Shown here: positions 34,449-47,085 of the stretch, in pieces
Numbering within the stretch: the first letter of the stretch is position 1
Layout: each line of letters starts with the position of its first letter
Source of the DNA: Delphinapterus leucas
Lineage: Eukaryota; Chordata; Mammalia; Artiodactyla; Monodontidae
Direction: 5' to 3'
DNA length: 64,000 nt
NCBI RefSeq assembly: GCF_002288925.2
Contig: NW_022098069.1
Location: 70,350,099-70,414,098, forward strand
The notes under the pieces: model-generated
Databases searched by the model: none
What the model saw: only the letters and a program-made list of their open reading frames with translations
Told to the model about the DNA's origin: nothing
Made by a program: the position numbers and the translations under genes

Positions 34449-34651
34449 GGGCTTCCCTGGTGGCGCAGTGGTTGAGAGTCCGCCTGCTGATGCAGGGGAC
34501 ACGGGTTCGTGCCCCGGTCCGGGAGGATCCCACATGCCGCGGAGCGGCTGGGCCCGTGAGCCATGGCTGCTGAGCCTGTGCGTCCGGAGCTTGTGCTCCG
34601 CAACAGGAGAGGCCACGACAGTGAGAGGCCCGCGTACCGCAAAAAAAAAAA
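34449..34651 (+). mobile_element. CHR-2 SINE, full length
   Basis: Complete element from 'gggcttccctggtggcgcag' through 'gggttcgtgccccggtccgg' to 'gaggcccgcgtaccgc' plus an A tail of 11. A target duplication is not clear (flanks tggaagca and tagaagct are only similar). Confidence 0.95.
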
Positions 34652-35265
34652 GGTATAGAAGCTTCTTGCTCTGGTCACTTTTTATGAAACAAGATGGGAT
34701 GTGAAATACTTCTGGTCACTATGGAGAATGAGATGGCCTCAGAGTGTGGATGAAATCTACTAATGTTGATAAAGAAAAATATTCAAAACAGACAAATCCA
34801 ATCAGTGGATATGGAGTTGGGATATTAAGAAGTGCAATTTTATTGTAATGCTCTAGAAAAATGTGTGCGATAAGACTAATTTGGGAGGAAATGCATAAAC
34901 CAATAGTTGTACCAATGGGATTTAAAGTAAAATATTCCATCAAATTGTTAGTAACTGATGCATCTTGAGCAGGTGACAGACACATAAAATTGGTTTCCTT
35001 ATTTGTGCAATGTAGCAGGTTTCAAAAATTTCTTTGGATTGTTGTTGACAGCAAGTGAGATGTAGTGAGAAAGCATCCAGGTGATGTCTGATGCAAAGTT
35101 GATGCTTAATAAACCCATCTATAGCGCCCCACCAACCTTGCCTCTGCTCCTCCATGATTACAACAATGAAATCCTATCCAATTCCTCTTGCAATAAAGAA
35201 AGTTAAGTGTATTTCTTTAAAATGCAAGCAAGTAGAAGAAAGTACAGCATAATAAGCCTTAACGA
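34652..35265. other. Unassigned sequence
   Basis: No gene; minus frames of 71-88 codons have no family features. Confidence 0.5.
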
Positions 35266-35430
35266 TGCGAGTGTTGAAGTAGAGTTCAATTTTGTTTCAT
35301 CTGAAATGGGAATAATACTAATTACTTTATAGAAAGAGTATAAGGAGTAAATGAGATAGTGAAAGTTACTTAACACTTAGCTTATTATATAGTATGTGTG
35401 TGATAAATCTTAGTGGATAAAGGATCCTAA
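35266..35430 (+). mobile_element. MIR SINE
   Basis: Sense MIR: 'gtttcatctgaaatgggaat', 'aatactaattactttataga', 'aaggagtaaatgagatagtg', 'acacttagcttattatatag'. Confidence 0.65.
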
Positions 35431-36639
35431 TAGAAACAATGATAAGAACAGAATTTCCCTGAAAAAAACACAGTAAAAAATTCTTGGGAAAGAAGAATCC
35501 ATTTGACAAGTCATCTGGATTCTGGCTAATTTATTCTAGATACAAAATTGGCTTCCACATAAAATGGGAATGTGAGTTTTTATAGTTCTCCAGTATTACC
35601 CTTATTCAGAAAATGTTTTTTCTCTCCCGCATCTCTCCTGTTAGTGCTATTGCCTATCCACAGTTATCACACCTACACAAGAAGGGAAGTGATGGAGTTC
35701 CTTATTGTCAGGGTCAAAACTGACCATTCGAGCTGTCTCTGTGGCCTCTTTGGGTAGTAGAGCTAGGGTGCTTCGTCATAAAATATGAAGTCTTGCCTAT
35801 AAAATCTATCTAGATTGAAATATTTCTACTTGAGACAAAGTTTGATTAGAGTTCTAAACCTTGGGCTTTCAACCAAATTTGGGGATTTGACATAAATTTA
35901 ATTTCCTTTTGGAAAGACTGAAAAACAGACTTTCTGTGTACTTACGTTAAACCCAAACAGATTTCAATTATTCAGGTTTGCTTTATTTTGAGCTCCAATG
36001 CCTTCTTGCTGTAATTTTTCAGGTAAGCTCGTCTTGCTCTTCAGGGCTCTTGTGTGCTCTGTACCTTTATTTCATGTCTTCTTATGTGTGCTGCAGCTGA
36101 CTTTACAGACCCTCTAAAACTGACTCAATGCTCTCTTCTTTTGCTAAGAGTTTGCTGCTCTAAGAATAAATTGCGATTACACATTTCCTTTCCCTCCAGC
36201 TTTTTCTTTTTTGTAGTATCCTTTCTCCCCTCTATTTTTTCCTCCTTTTAAAACCATTCCTTTACTCTAGTCTTTGCATCCTCACCCTATGACACAGCGT
36301 TCATTGTCTCCTCTACAATTTCCCCTTTCTGCCGGCTGTATCAACGTGCTGTTCGGTGAGCAGGTACTCATTAAACACCTACCACGTGTCAGACACATAT
36401 GTCTGGGAAGACATCTTTGCCATTCTGTGGCTTCCTTTTTAATAAGTGCATATCTGGCTTCCTTTGGTTGCTTTTCTGTCCTGCAGTTTCTTCCCGACTG
36501 CCTCTTTGTGGTGGGAGGGGGCTTTATTTTCTGATGCAAATTCTGTTATTTTGGCGGGAAAGACACACTCAGTTTCCAAGCACAATACCTCTGACATAAC
36601 CATCTCCACAGGACACTGAAATATTATCACAATTTAGGT
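35431..36639. other. Unassigned sequence
   Basis: Pyrimidine-rich in places (36180-36320). Frames at 36054-36599 on both strands have no recognisable product. Confidence 0.45.
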
Positions 36640-37115
36640 CTCTTGGTTTCAGGCTAGTGGGTGCATTTCAAAGATGGTTGAAAAAAACCCACAATCATCA
36701 CCCTACTCTTTTTGTCACACCAGGTCAAAAGTCACTCTTGGCTATAGGTTTTGGACATTTTTATTGCTTGAGAAAGAAGTCAAAACTCCTTAGTGGACTA
36801 CAGGTTCCTTTTTGATCTGCTCTCTGATAACTCCCCAGTTTTATCTATCAAATATTCCTCCTTTGCCTTCAATGTTCAAATACTGAGTTATTCCCAACTC
36901 TAAGATGTGTCCCTTCTTGCTTACCTCTTGTCCATTGTACCTGCTGTTATGTATATGCTAAAAGCACTTTCGCACTCTTCTGAATTTGCTGGTATAACTT
37001 CTCTTTTTGTCTCAGTATGTGTGTTCCTTTTTCCATGAAGCCTTCCTTGAATTTCCAAGATTGGACTACATGCCTAGTCTTGTGCTTCCGTGGCAGCTGA
37101 AGTGACACTTATTCT
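36640..37115 (+). mobile_element. L2-like LINE fragment
   Basis: Sense L2-like order: 'gtcaaaactccttagtggac', 'atctgctctctgataactcc', 'cactcttctgaatttgctgg', 'tttccatgaagccttccttg'. It is diverged. Confidence 0.45.
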
Positions 37116-37796
37116 GGTGTGGAGGGGGTGTTCAGGAAACATTCTTTCAAGGAATGGGGATAAATTTTAACATTGATCATAACTAATGCATATTTTATTG
37201 TTTTAATACAGATATACTAATGATCAGTCCAAATAATCTAATTCTTGAAACTGAAACCAAGTAGCAAATTTGTCTCTACATTTCTCTAGAATAATACAAC
37301 TAAAACATTTTGTTTTCCCCAACTGCTTCCCCCTTCTTGTGCAAGTTGATTCACTATTTGACTGGCTCAAGTTACATTGTTTTATGCTGGCTTCTCAGTG
37401 GCAAGGCATCTTTATAAGTTAGCAAAGTAGTAACGAGGATAAAACATTTTAATTGTTTTAGTGCATTTTAATAAAGACCAGTGCCGCTTTATTTTGGCAT
37501 TGTTTAATAGAATACCCAAGACTAAGATAATCGGGACATGTAATTGCTCTTTGATGATGGATATTAACCATGCAACTGATATTTCCATTTGACTGCATAG
37601 AAAAAAAACAGACAAGAAAATTAATAAAGAATGGAGAATGTTGGCTGATTGCCACTTTTTTTATTCAACTCTTTATGTATGAGATCAGTTAAGGTAATAC
37701 CCATAGACAGTGGCCTATAGGACCTCTTCTGACATGTTGAATGTCCTCCTAAGGCAGGATTATTTCCTCTATTATTATTTCTAATTACTGTTTCCA
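37116..37796. other. Unassigned sequence
   Basis: No gene or named repeat. Confidence 0.5.
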
Positions 37797-38005
37797 TTTT
37801 TTTTTTTTTTTTTGCGGTACGCGGGCCTCTCACTGTCGTGTCCTCTCCCGTTGCGGAGCACAGGCTCCGGACGCGCAGGCTCAGCGGCCATAGCTCATGG
37901 GCCCAGCCGCTCTGCGGCATGTGGGATCTTCCCGGACCGGGGCACGAACCTGTGTCCCCTGCATCGGCAGGTGGACTCTCAGCCACTGCGCCACCAGGGA
38001 AGCCC
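37797..38005 (-). mobile_element. CHR-2 SINE, full length
   Basis: Antisense CHR-2 from poly-T and 'gcggtacgcgggcctctcac' to 'gcgccaccagggaagccc'. Frames on both strands here belong to the SINE. No clear target duplication. Confidence 0.95.
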
Positions 38006-40790
38006 TTCTATATCTTTTAAACAAAGAAACAATAAATTTATGAAGAACGTGCAAGACAAAGGGGTTTAGGCTAGGGGTAGTAAAGGATGAGGTCATAACT
38101 AGGAAGATGAGGATTAGCTTGACATGTTTGTCCGTACTGATTTCTGGGCCCTACAAGCCACATCTCTGGTGAATGTCTTCCATCCTCCTGGTACAGGGAG
38201 GGGACCTTTCACATGACCTGTTTTGGGAAGAAGAGCAAGTGTGTGTGTGTTTGGGGGCGGGGTGGGAGGATATCACAGTGACCTTCCTGCTTCTGCCATT
38301 TTCTCAAACTCCTTCAGAGTAAGCTATTTACTATGCCATGGTGTCACATTTTGGGGTGGTGTGTCCTGAACCCCATCACCACCCTGCCCTGCTTTACCTC
38401 TCCCAGAAACCACAGCAAAGGCACCTGCATGCAGTTCTGCTTCCCCCTCAGCCTCGTAACTGCACCCGGGCTTACCCCTCAGCGGCCCTGTGTGAACTGT
38501 GGGTGTAACGAAGAACTGCAGACTCTTTCCGTTTTCTCTCTCTTGATCTGCATCCATCCTCACCAAACTTCAGCCAAGGGAATATGGTCATATGGTTAGA
38601 ATACCTGGCCTCTACTCACTAAGGCAGGAAAACCTTCCCCACCCCAGTCATGACAATTAAAAAAATCTCAAGACTGGGGCAAAAAATCACCCTCAGGGGA
38701 GAACCACTGCTCAAATATTCCCTGTCGACCTCTGACCATCCATAGTGCTTTCCTGACATCCGTTATCCCAGCTCTTCTAACAATAGAATAAGCACTTAAT
38801 TCTCAATTAAACTCTTTATTTCTGTCTTCCATGAGCTTCTGTATTCTAACAAAAACTGACTGAGAGGGAGGACATAACAGATCAATTCTTTTCTGCACGG
38901 GAGTAATCCAAAATAGGTTAAATTTAGCCACAAAATATTTAAGTAGAAGTTAAAAATTCACATGGTTTATGCTTCTTCCCCGCAGATAATTTTTCAATGT
39001 AATAGAATCCTTATTTTTTAAAAGAATGCTCCTTTAATTTTTGGAAAAATACCCATCTTCTACAATCAATTGTTTTTTTAAAGAAAATGTGACCTATTTG
39101 GCAAGGTTATTTCTTGGGAGATAGCTGCTGGCTTATATTTTTAGAATGTGTTTATGCAAGAGTTAGATTATAATTTACCAAAACGTTACGTACAAAGAGG
39201 CCAACCAAAAGTAAGAGTATGGGATGTGGTTGGGGTAGAGGTTATTTTGTACTATGGATGCATAGGTAAGACACACGAGAGAGAAAGTAGTATTTTCCCT
39301 TAATTGTCAATGGCCTAACTGGACTAGAGCAAAGTAGAAGTAAACAGAAAAAGTGAAGGCTTTGATGCTTCCTAAACAGGGTTAGGTCTAGTTGACATTA
39401 GATTGTATTGACAAAACAAACAAATGAACAAAAAGAGCCCCTTCTTTTTGTTTGTTTATTACAATTTCACCTTCAATGCAGTTTGATTAATTTTCTCACA
39501 GATAATAGTTTTAAAAATTTATGTATTATGAAATTGTGAGGCTGCACAGGCTTTGATATTCTCCAATGAAGGGTATTATAGAGGCGCCAGGTAACTAGAG
39601 ATACAATATAAATCTTGACTGAATGTTTCAAAGTATAGAATTTCATGCCTTTCTTCTCCCATCTGTGCCCTAATCCTGCCTCTGAGAAACAAAGCATCAG
39701 GGGCACTTCACAGTGTGGTGCAAAAAATATAAATAAAACTTAAAAAAAAAAATCTCTTTAGTAAGTCGGCATCCACTGAAGTCATGCCAGCCTGTGAATT
39801 ACAGTTTGCAGAAGCTTTAGAAATGAGGATAAATTGCAGCATATCATATCCCATGTGAAATGAAGAAATGTTTTTTCTTGTATATGCCATATAACAAAAC
39901 AATACTCTGACCTAAACTGATTCACTTTCTAAAACACTATGTTTCTCCGCTTCCGAAATGTTTCATCCATATTCTTCAGTCTGCTGTGCACATTTTGTAA
40001 CACTCAAGCCATGGACTGAACATGGTGCCGCAGTTCTGGCTGTGGCTCCAGCCTGGCCCAAGAGCGTATGCATTTTAAGCTTAAGAAGGAGAAGCAATTG
40101 CAGCATGTTGAAATTTACATATTTGTTTTGCTCTTGGAACCTGTTAATATACTAGCTGCTAAATGCATGTTGTAGGTCTTACAGACTCTGAACTTGTGTA
40201 ATGATATAAAAACACCATAGCATGAAATTTCTACTAAAGGTATCATAAACAGTATCTTGACCTTTAATAAATCCCCACCGTAAAAACTTACACTTTAGGG
40301 TATGAAGAGTTGGTAGGATAATATTTTGATATATCAGCCTTGGCATTTTTTCCCCCTTCATGTAAATCTGTGGCTTCCCCACAATCCAGACTGCATTCTT
40401 TACGTGAAGGAAATGATGTTACAACAGAATCAGAGAAAGTTTCTTTAATGTCAAATCCCTACTCCTTGAAAAGGGTTAGAATATAACGAGCACAAAAGGA
40501 GTAAGAGAAGAAATTCCTTTTTCTCCCAGCCTAGCTAAAGTTTTCTGGGAGGAATCTAGGAGTAAGTAGACCTTGGATGTCCCTAGGAGGGCCTCACCCT
40601 TGTCTGAGCTGAGCCCTCCACCTCTAATGGTGGGGTACAGTCAGAAGTTTTGGGGACAAAGTGAGAAACAGAGGCCCCGTTGTGCTGATTTAAATAGAAC
40701 CCAGTGAGGAGCAAGAGCCAGATTATCCTCCTACACTGTGGTAGGTAGCAGGGCATAAATGATCCACCTGGAACAGTCTCCCAGATTCCC
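38006..40790. other. Unassigned sequence, moderately GC-rich at 38100-38800
   Basis: About 2.8 kb. The 38100-38800 part has paired frames on both strands (80 and 88 codons) but no recognised product or splice pattern. A short GT run lies at 38241-38252. The rest is AT-rich. Confidence 0.45.
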
Positions 40791-40791
40791 G

Positions 40792-40803
40792 CCCCCCCCC
40801 CCC
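40792..40803. repeat. Poly-C run
   Basis: Twelve consecutive C. Confidence 0.95.
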
Positions 40804-42100
40804 AGGGCACAGGAAGAACCACTAAAAAGCACATTATTTTTAATGTATAAATAGGTTGAAAGTGGAGATAAATGGAACATAAAAATTCATCGGTTAACCT
40901 AAGGGAAAACAGAGGAAAAAGAATCAAAGAACAGATAGAACAAATAGAAAATATCTTCCAAGTTGGTAGATTTTAATCCAACTATAGCCATAATTACACT
41001 AAATGTAAATAGTCTAATGACATCAATTAGAAGAGACAAATTAAGTTGAACAAAAAATTTAGACCCCAATATAGGTTTTCTACAGAAACCCAATTTAAAT
41101 ATAAAATACAAAGATGTTAAAATAAAACAAAATTTAAGTACTAATAGAAGGCAGGAGTAATATTAATTAATATTAAAATAGACTTTAGAACAAAGCATAT
41201 TACTACATATAAAGAAGGATATTCCGTAATGGAAAAGTGGTCAGTTAACCAAGCAAGCATAACCATCCTAAATGTGCATGCACCCAACAACAAAGTTTTA
41301 AAAAACAAAAAGCTTTAACTGAAAGAACTGAAAAAAAAAATAGTTATAGTTGGAGATTTCTACGTTTCTCTCTCTGATCAATAGAAATGCTAAACAGAAA
41401 TTCTGAGGGATGTAGAACACCTGAACAACACTATCAACCAAATTGAACCAACTGACAATTATAGAACGCTACACTCAGTATCATCAGAATGAATATTCAT
41501 TTAAATTGCACATGTAAATTAACATTCACAAAGAGAGACCATAGTCTGGACCAAAAAAGAAAAAAAGATTTAAAAGTATAATTTGAAATGAAACTAAATT
41601 AAACAAGAAATCAGATAGCTGGAAAATCCCCAAATATTTGTAAATTAAATAGCACATCCACGTATAACTGACAGGTCAAAGTCACACAGGAAATCAGAAA
41701 ATATTTCTAATCAAATAAAAATGAAAACATAATATATCAAAGTTTGTGGGATGTGGCTAAAGCAGGGCTTAGAGGGAACTTTATGGCATTGATTGCTTAT
41801 ATTAAAAAAGAATCAATGTCCAAAATGTCTTATCTTAAGAAATTATAAAAAGAAGAGCAAATTAAACCAAATGAAATCAGAAGAAGGGATATAATAAAGA
41901 TAAAAAGAAAACTGGAAGAGAATAACAAGAGAGAAAATCATTTAAATCAATAGCTGGTTTTTTTAAAGAAGTCAATAACTTTGATAACCTCTAGTCTGAG
42001 AAATGAACAAAAATGAGAGAAGACATAAATTACAACTACCAGGAATAAAAGAGGTGACATCACTAGATATTCTATAGACATTTAAAAATGAACAACAGTA

Positions 42101-42868
42101 TGTTAGTTTGCTAGAGCTGCCATAACAAAGTACCACAAACTAAGTGGCTTAAACAACGGAAATGTATTGTCTCACAGCTCTGGAGGCTAGAAGTCCAAGA
42201 CCAAGGTATCAGCAGAAGTCATGCTCCCTCTGAAGTTGCTAGGGAGAGGTCTGTTGCAGAGCTCTCTCCTAGTTTTGTAGTTCCTTGACTTGTGGAAGCA
42301 TAACTCTAATCTTCACGTGGCTGTCTTCTTGTATGCCTGTCTGTGTCCAAATTCCCCCTTTTTATAGTGACACCAGATATTTTGGATTAAGGGCCCAACC
42401 TACTCCAGTATAACTTCATTTTAACTAATTATATCTGCTAATACTTTATTTCCAAATAAGGTTACATTCTGAGGTACTAGAGATTAAGACTTTGCTATGG
42501 TCTGAATGTTTGTTCTCCTTCCCCCGAATTCATAAGTTGAAATCCTAACCTGCAAAGGTGATGGTATTAGTTAGTGGGGCCACTGGGAGGTGCCTATGTT
42601 ATGATGGTGGAGCCCTCATGCATGGCGTTAGTACTCTTAAAAAAGGAGACCCGGCAGAACTCCCTTCCTCTTTCACCATATGAAGACACAATGGAGAAGT
42701 CTGCGACCCCCCCAAAAATGCTCTCACCTGGCCATGCTTCCAGCCTCCAGAACTATTAGCAATAAATGTCTGTTGTTAGTTAGTTTGAGGTATTTTGTTA
42801 CAGCAGCCAGAATGGACCACGACAGACTTCAACATACAGATTTGGAAGGCATAATGCAACCCATTACA
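42101..42868 (-). mobile_element. MaLR LTR (MLT1-like), antisense, host of a second LTR
   Basis: Left part 'tgttagtttgctagagctgc', 'aaagtaccacaaactaagtg', 'ctctggaggctagaagtcca'. Right part after the inner LTR: 'caacatacagatttggaagg' to 'gcaacccattaca'. It is a solo-type LTR with no retroviral coding sequence. Its own target duplication is not clear. It sits inside the old L1. Confidence 0.8.
42493..42824 (+). mobile_element. MaLR LTR (MST/THE1-like), inserted in the MLT1-like LTR
   Basis: Sense LTR of 332 bp from tgctatggtctgaatgtttg to 'gaatggaccacgaca', with 'ggagccctcatgcatggcgt', a polyadenylation signal context 'agcaataaatgtctgttgtt' and TG...CA ends. Target copies gactt at 42488-42492 and 42825-42829 are identical (5 bp, as expected for this class). 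Solo LTR. Confidence 0.9.
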
Positions 42869-44173
42869 CACATTCTGCCCATAATTTAGACAACTCAAAT
42901 GAAATGGATACATTAGACATCAACTGTCTAAGCTTTCCCAAGAAGATATAGGTAAGCTTAATAGCCCTATAATCTGTAAAATAAATTGAATTTGTAGTTA
43001 AAAAACTTTAAACAAAGAAAACTCCACACATAGTTTCCTATGCTGACCAAGTCTACCAAATATTTAAGGAAGAAATAATACCAATTCTACACATTGTTCC
43101 AGAATAAAGAGGAAAAAAACACTTCCCAACTCACTTTACTAGTGAGCATTTAACTCTGATGCCAAAACTGGGCAAAGGCATTATAAGAAAATTGCAGACC
43201 AATATCCCTCATGAACATAAAAGCAAAATCTTTCAAAAAATGCTATTAAAACAAATTCAATAATATATAAAAAGGGTAATACTTCATATCCAAATGAGTA
43301 TTATCCTAGGAACTAGGCATTTGTTCAATATTCTAAAATTAATTGATATAATTCACCATTTAGCAGACTAGTTAAGAGAAAAAATATGAAATTTTCAATT
43401 CAGAAATAGTCCTTTACAAAATTCAATACCCATTCTTCATCAACACTCGCAGAAAATGTGTGTTGCATGTATATAGAGATATAGATAAGGATATATATAA
43501 TAGAATTCTCAAAAGTTAATAATAAGGAAACAATAAGCTGAATAAATGGGCAAGAAATTTGGATGCTTTCCCAAAGAAGATATATGAATAAAAAATAAGC
43601 ACATTAGTTATTAGGACAATACAAATGTCAAAATCTCAAAGAGATATTACTCTTAACCATATAACAATGGTTAATATAAAAAAGGGGGGGTAATACCAAG
43701 TGCTCATCAGGATGCAAAGCACTGGAACTGTCACATAGTGCTGACAGATTTGCAAAATGGCACAGTTACTTTAGAAAACAATTTGGCGATTTCTTATAAA
43801 TTAAACACAGGGGCCATATAGCCCAGGGATCGCATTCCTAGGTGTTCACATAAACTGAAATCCTATGCCCACACCAAAGCCTGTACATTAGTGTGTGTAG
43901 CAGTTTTATTCATAATATCCTAAAACGTAAAACAACACAAATGTGTCTCAGCAGGAAAATAGATAAACTATGGTACCTCTGTATAATTGAGTACTACTCA
44001 ATAATATAAAAGAAAGAACTAGTGATGTAGTCAGCAATGTAGATAAATAGTCCATGCATTTTGCTAAGTGAAAAAGCCAGACACAAAAGGTTACATTCTA
44101 CATGATTTTACCCCAGATGACATTCTGAAAAAGGTACAGCTATAAGGGCAGATTTCATAATTTGTTGCCAGGG

Positions 44174-44174
<1 letters not shown>

Positions 44175-44210
<36 letters not shown>
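44175..44210. repeat. (TG)n microsatellite
   Basis: About 18 TG units inside the L1 3' UTR. Confidence 0.97.
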
Positions 44211-44213
<3 letters not shown>

Positions 44214-44504
44214 TGGTGGGATGGGGTTGAGGTAGGTGTGGGTGACCACGTAGAAGAATAAGAGAATTTGGGGGTGGCGTGGAACTCCTTAAATCATCCT
44301 GAATGTGGTGACAGTGGTTACTCAAATGTACGCATTTGCCAAACTTCACAAAAATGTACAATAAAAACAGAAAACTCTACAGTATATAAATTATATAATA
44401 ATTTTTTTAAATTAAAAATAAGCTATTGAAACGTATAGAATGGGCATCCAAATTAGTCCCATTTGCAAAGAACTATCCTAGTGAATAGTTACTGTATTGA
44501 CTTG

Positions 44505-44620
44505 GCTTTTCTACTAAACACCAAATTCCCAGAAAGTAGAGATTTTGTTTCATTTGTCTCTGCACCCCAGCACTCAGTAAGATGTCTGGCAAAAACAAAG
44601 TTCTCAATAAAAGTTTGTCA
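44505..44620 (+). mobile_element. L2 LINE 3' end
   Basis: Sense L2 terminus: 'cagaaagtagagattttgtt', 'cagcactcagtaagatgtct', 'ctcaataaaagtttgtcatg'. Confidence 0.65.
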
Positions 44621-46429
44621 TGCGTAAAAGTCAAGTGGCTCAATTAAGTGTTTTGAAGCTCAGCCAACAATCTGATTGACTGATTCTATATAACAATATC
44701 AGAAAAAATTCATCGATGCAAAATAAAGAGATGTACTACACATGGATGATAGAAACATTAAACCAAATTTAAAAGTCCCAAATGGCCCTTGATGAAAGGT
44801 TTATTACAGGCATAGAGTATTTATTTTAAGAAAATTCTGGATCTGTCACATAAAATTGATGTGATTAACAGTAAGGGGGAAAATAATGGCTACACCTCAA
44901 GTTGGGATCTGAGAGAAGTGAAATCACATATCTTAACATAAATTATCAAGATCCTAGGAGGTCTAAATGAGTCTTGTAGAATCACTCAAACACAGAAAAG
45001 AGAAGGAGTTCTCCTGGGAAGGTGATAAGCCAGAGTCTGAAAAGCTCATGCAGACCTGAAGCTTGATGAAAGCATTTTTATTTGAACCAGCTTAAGCACA
45101 ATGGGATGCTGTGAGATTCTCACTGCACAGCTGTCCTCTTCCTTCACAGTGTGTTTGATGTACAGAGTGGTGCCTGGAGCCCAGAGCTTTCAGATGCCCA
45201 CTCAGGACCATGTGCACTTTTCCAGACTCATTTGCTGACGGAAATAATAGTGCTGTGAGTCAATTTAGTCGATGAGAAGCACTTTAGCAAGTTTCTTTCT
45301 CTGGAACCACAGATGAGAGGGAAAGAAAAGATTCTACTTATTTTGGGCATTCAGTAAATTACTTGGTGAAAGAATAAATGGGTGAGTGAATGAATCAATG
45401 AGAGAATGTATAAATGAACAGGGCTATAATTTGTGTTATTTGGTGCTGAAAATAGCAGACGCTATGAGATTAACAGTAATGATGATGAACTTGTACGAAA
45501 CAGCCTTTTAGAATTCAAACCTGCTCTTTACTAATCCCCCTCATTTACACTTGGATTTGCTGTTGGCATGGTCCATTAGCCTCTTCTGTTTTTAGTTTCC
45601 AAATTCAAGAGTTATCCCTTAGGAATGCTCTTCTGATACTCTCTCATTCTCTGCATTTCTCTTTGTCTTTCTCTCCTGTAAATATATTCTCCTCGCATGA
45701 CTTTTCAGGAAGAAGATTCATGCCCTTATGTGCCCACAGGCTGTTTTTGTGTTTTATTCTTATGATCCAAGGAAAACAATACAACACACTTGTTTTCTTG
45801 GTATTTAATTAGAGATTATATCCACTATCTTTGTGATCGCATTCTTATTCTCACAGCTTCAAAATAAAATAGAAAGAGAAAAAATCTCCTCTTCACAAAT
45901 TTACTAACTTCATACTCCCATTTTATTTATCAAGAAGACAACTGATGAAAACAGAATAGATGTGTTTGGAACTATTGTCCAAAGGGAATTCTAGTAAACA
46001 ACTTAGACTCCTATGATTTCTCCAAAGTGATACAGGCGGCTTCCTGCTACATATTAACCTAAAATGAAGAGTACATTTTCCAGGATTTTTAATGTGCACA
46101 TCTGAAAAAGGCTAATACCATCTTATTTTGATAAATATGGACAGCACAATGGTTTAAAAGCTTTAGAGAGAATTTCATGACACCATTATTAAGTTATCTG
46201 ACAGTGAAAGATCCTTACTGTGTCCATAATGCTTTGGATCATATCTTGCCACTTCCTCTACTCTTCCATTGCTTCACATTTTCGACTTTGGCTATTGGAA
46301 TAATGATCACTTCTTGTTTTTAACACCGGAAAGATTTGAGGATTTTTTTTTTTTTGTACGTTGTGTCTTCTTTTCAGTGGTTCACTCCCAGAAAAATTAG
46401 GCACGTTCTAGCATTAGAGTTTATATTAA
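44621..46429. other. Unassigned sequence
   Basis: A short GAAT-rich stretch lies at 45370-45420. No gene recognised. Confidence 0.5.
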
Positions 46430-47085
46430 AAATGGGTCCTTTAAAAAATATATTGATGTGGGGTATGTCAAAAGGCACAGTGGCCAACTGAAAGAGCTCC
46501 CAGTGGCCAAAGCTGCAACAATTTGAGCAACAAAATAAAGTAGTATTAGATTATAACGCAAAGTATAAAGTAAATATTCATGAGTTCATACTGATGTGAA
46601 TAAATTAATAAATGAGGGAGAAGAGTCAAATCTGTGCAGAAGAATTCCAAATAAACTATATAGATACTTCTTCATCTTAAAGAATGTAGAGCTTTACTCT
46701 ATACTCCCTAAATTTGGGCTTCCATCCAAGTGAGGAAAGTCACAACCTGTCACATCCAAAGGAGAAACTGTCACCGCCAGAACACATCCTAAAGAGACAT
46801 GATAACTAAACGTAATGTGGAATCTTAGATGGGATCCTGGAACAGAAAAGTATGTTAGGTAAAAACTTGGGGAATCTGAATAAACTATAGCTTTAGTTAA
46901 TAACAATGTATCAATAATGTATAATGTATAATAAGTTAATAATAACGTATTGGTTCATTAACTGTCAAAGGTGCCATACTAATGTATAAGGCTAACAATA
47001 GGTGAAATTGTGTATATGGAACCCTATTTTCTCAATTTTTCCTTAAATCTAAAACTGTTCTAAAAATAAAGTCTATTTATTTTTA
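46430..47085 (+). mobile_element. Old L1 3' UTR (L1M class)
   Basis: Sense order: 'gatgggatcctggaacagaa', 'gaatctgaataaactatagc', 'gttcattaactgtcaaaggt', 'tttccttaaatctaaaactg', ending with 'tctaaaaataaagtctattt'. Confidence 0.6.

Larger units (their letters stand above)
40830..44410 (+). mobile_element. Old L1 (L1M class), ORF2 to 3' UTR, split by LTRs
   Basis: Sense L1 ORF2 is recognisable in both halves: 'attttaatccaactatagcc', 'acaaagagagaccatagtct', 'aaagcagggcttagagggaa' and 'aatagctggttttttt' left of the LTRs; 'ccaaatatttaaggaagaaa', 'gaccaatatccctcatgaac' and 'caaaattcaatacccattct' right of them. It then jumps near 43490 to 3' sequence, indicating an internal deletion, and ends in a 3' UTR with a GT repeat. 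No intact frame. The two halves are 40830-42100 and 42869-44410. Confidence 0.8.

Noticed and set aside
36274..36630. Paired frames of 63-86 codons on both strands
   Set aside because: No domain, no splice context, and mutually overlapping frames.
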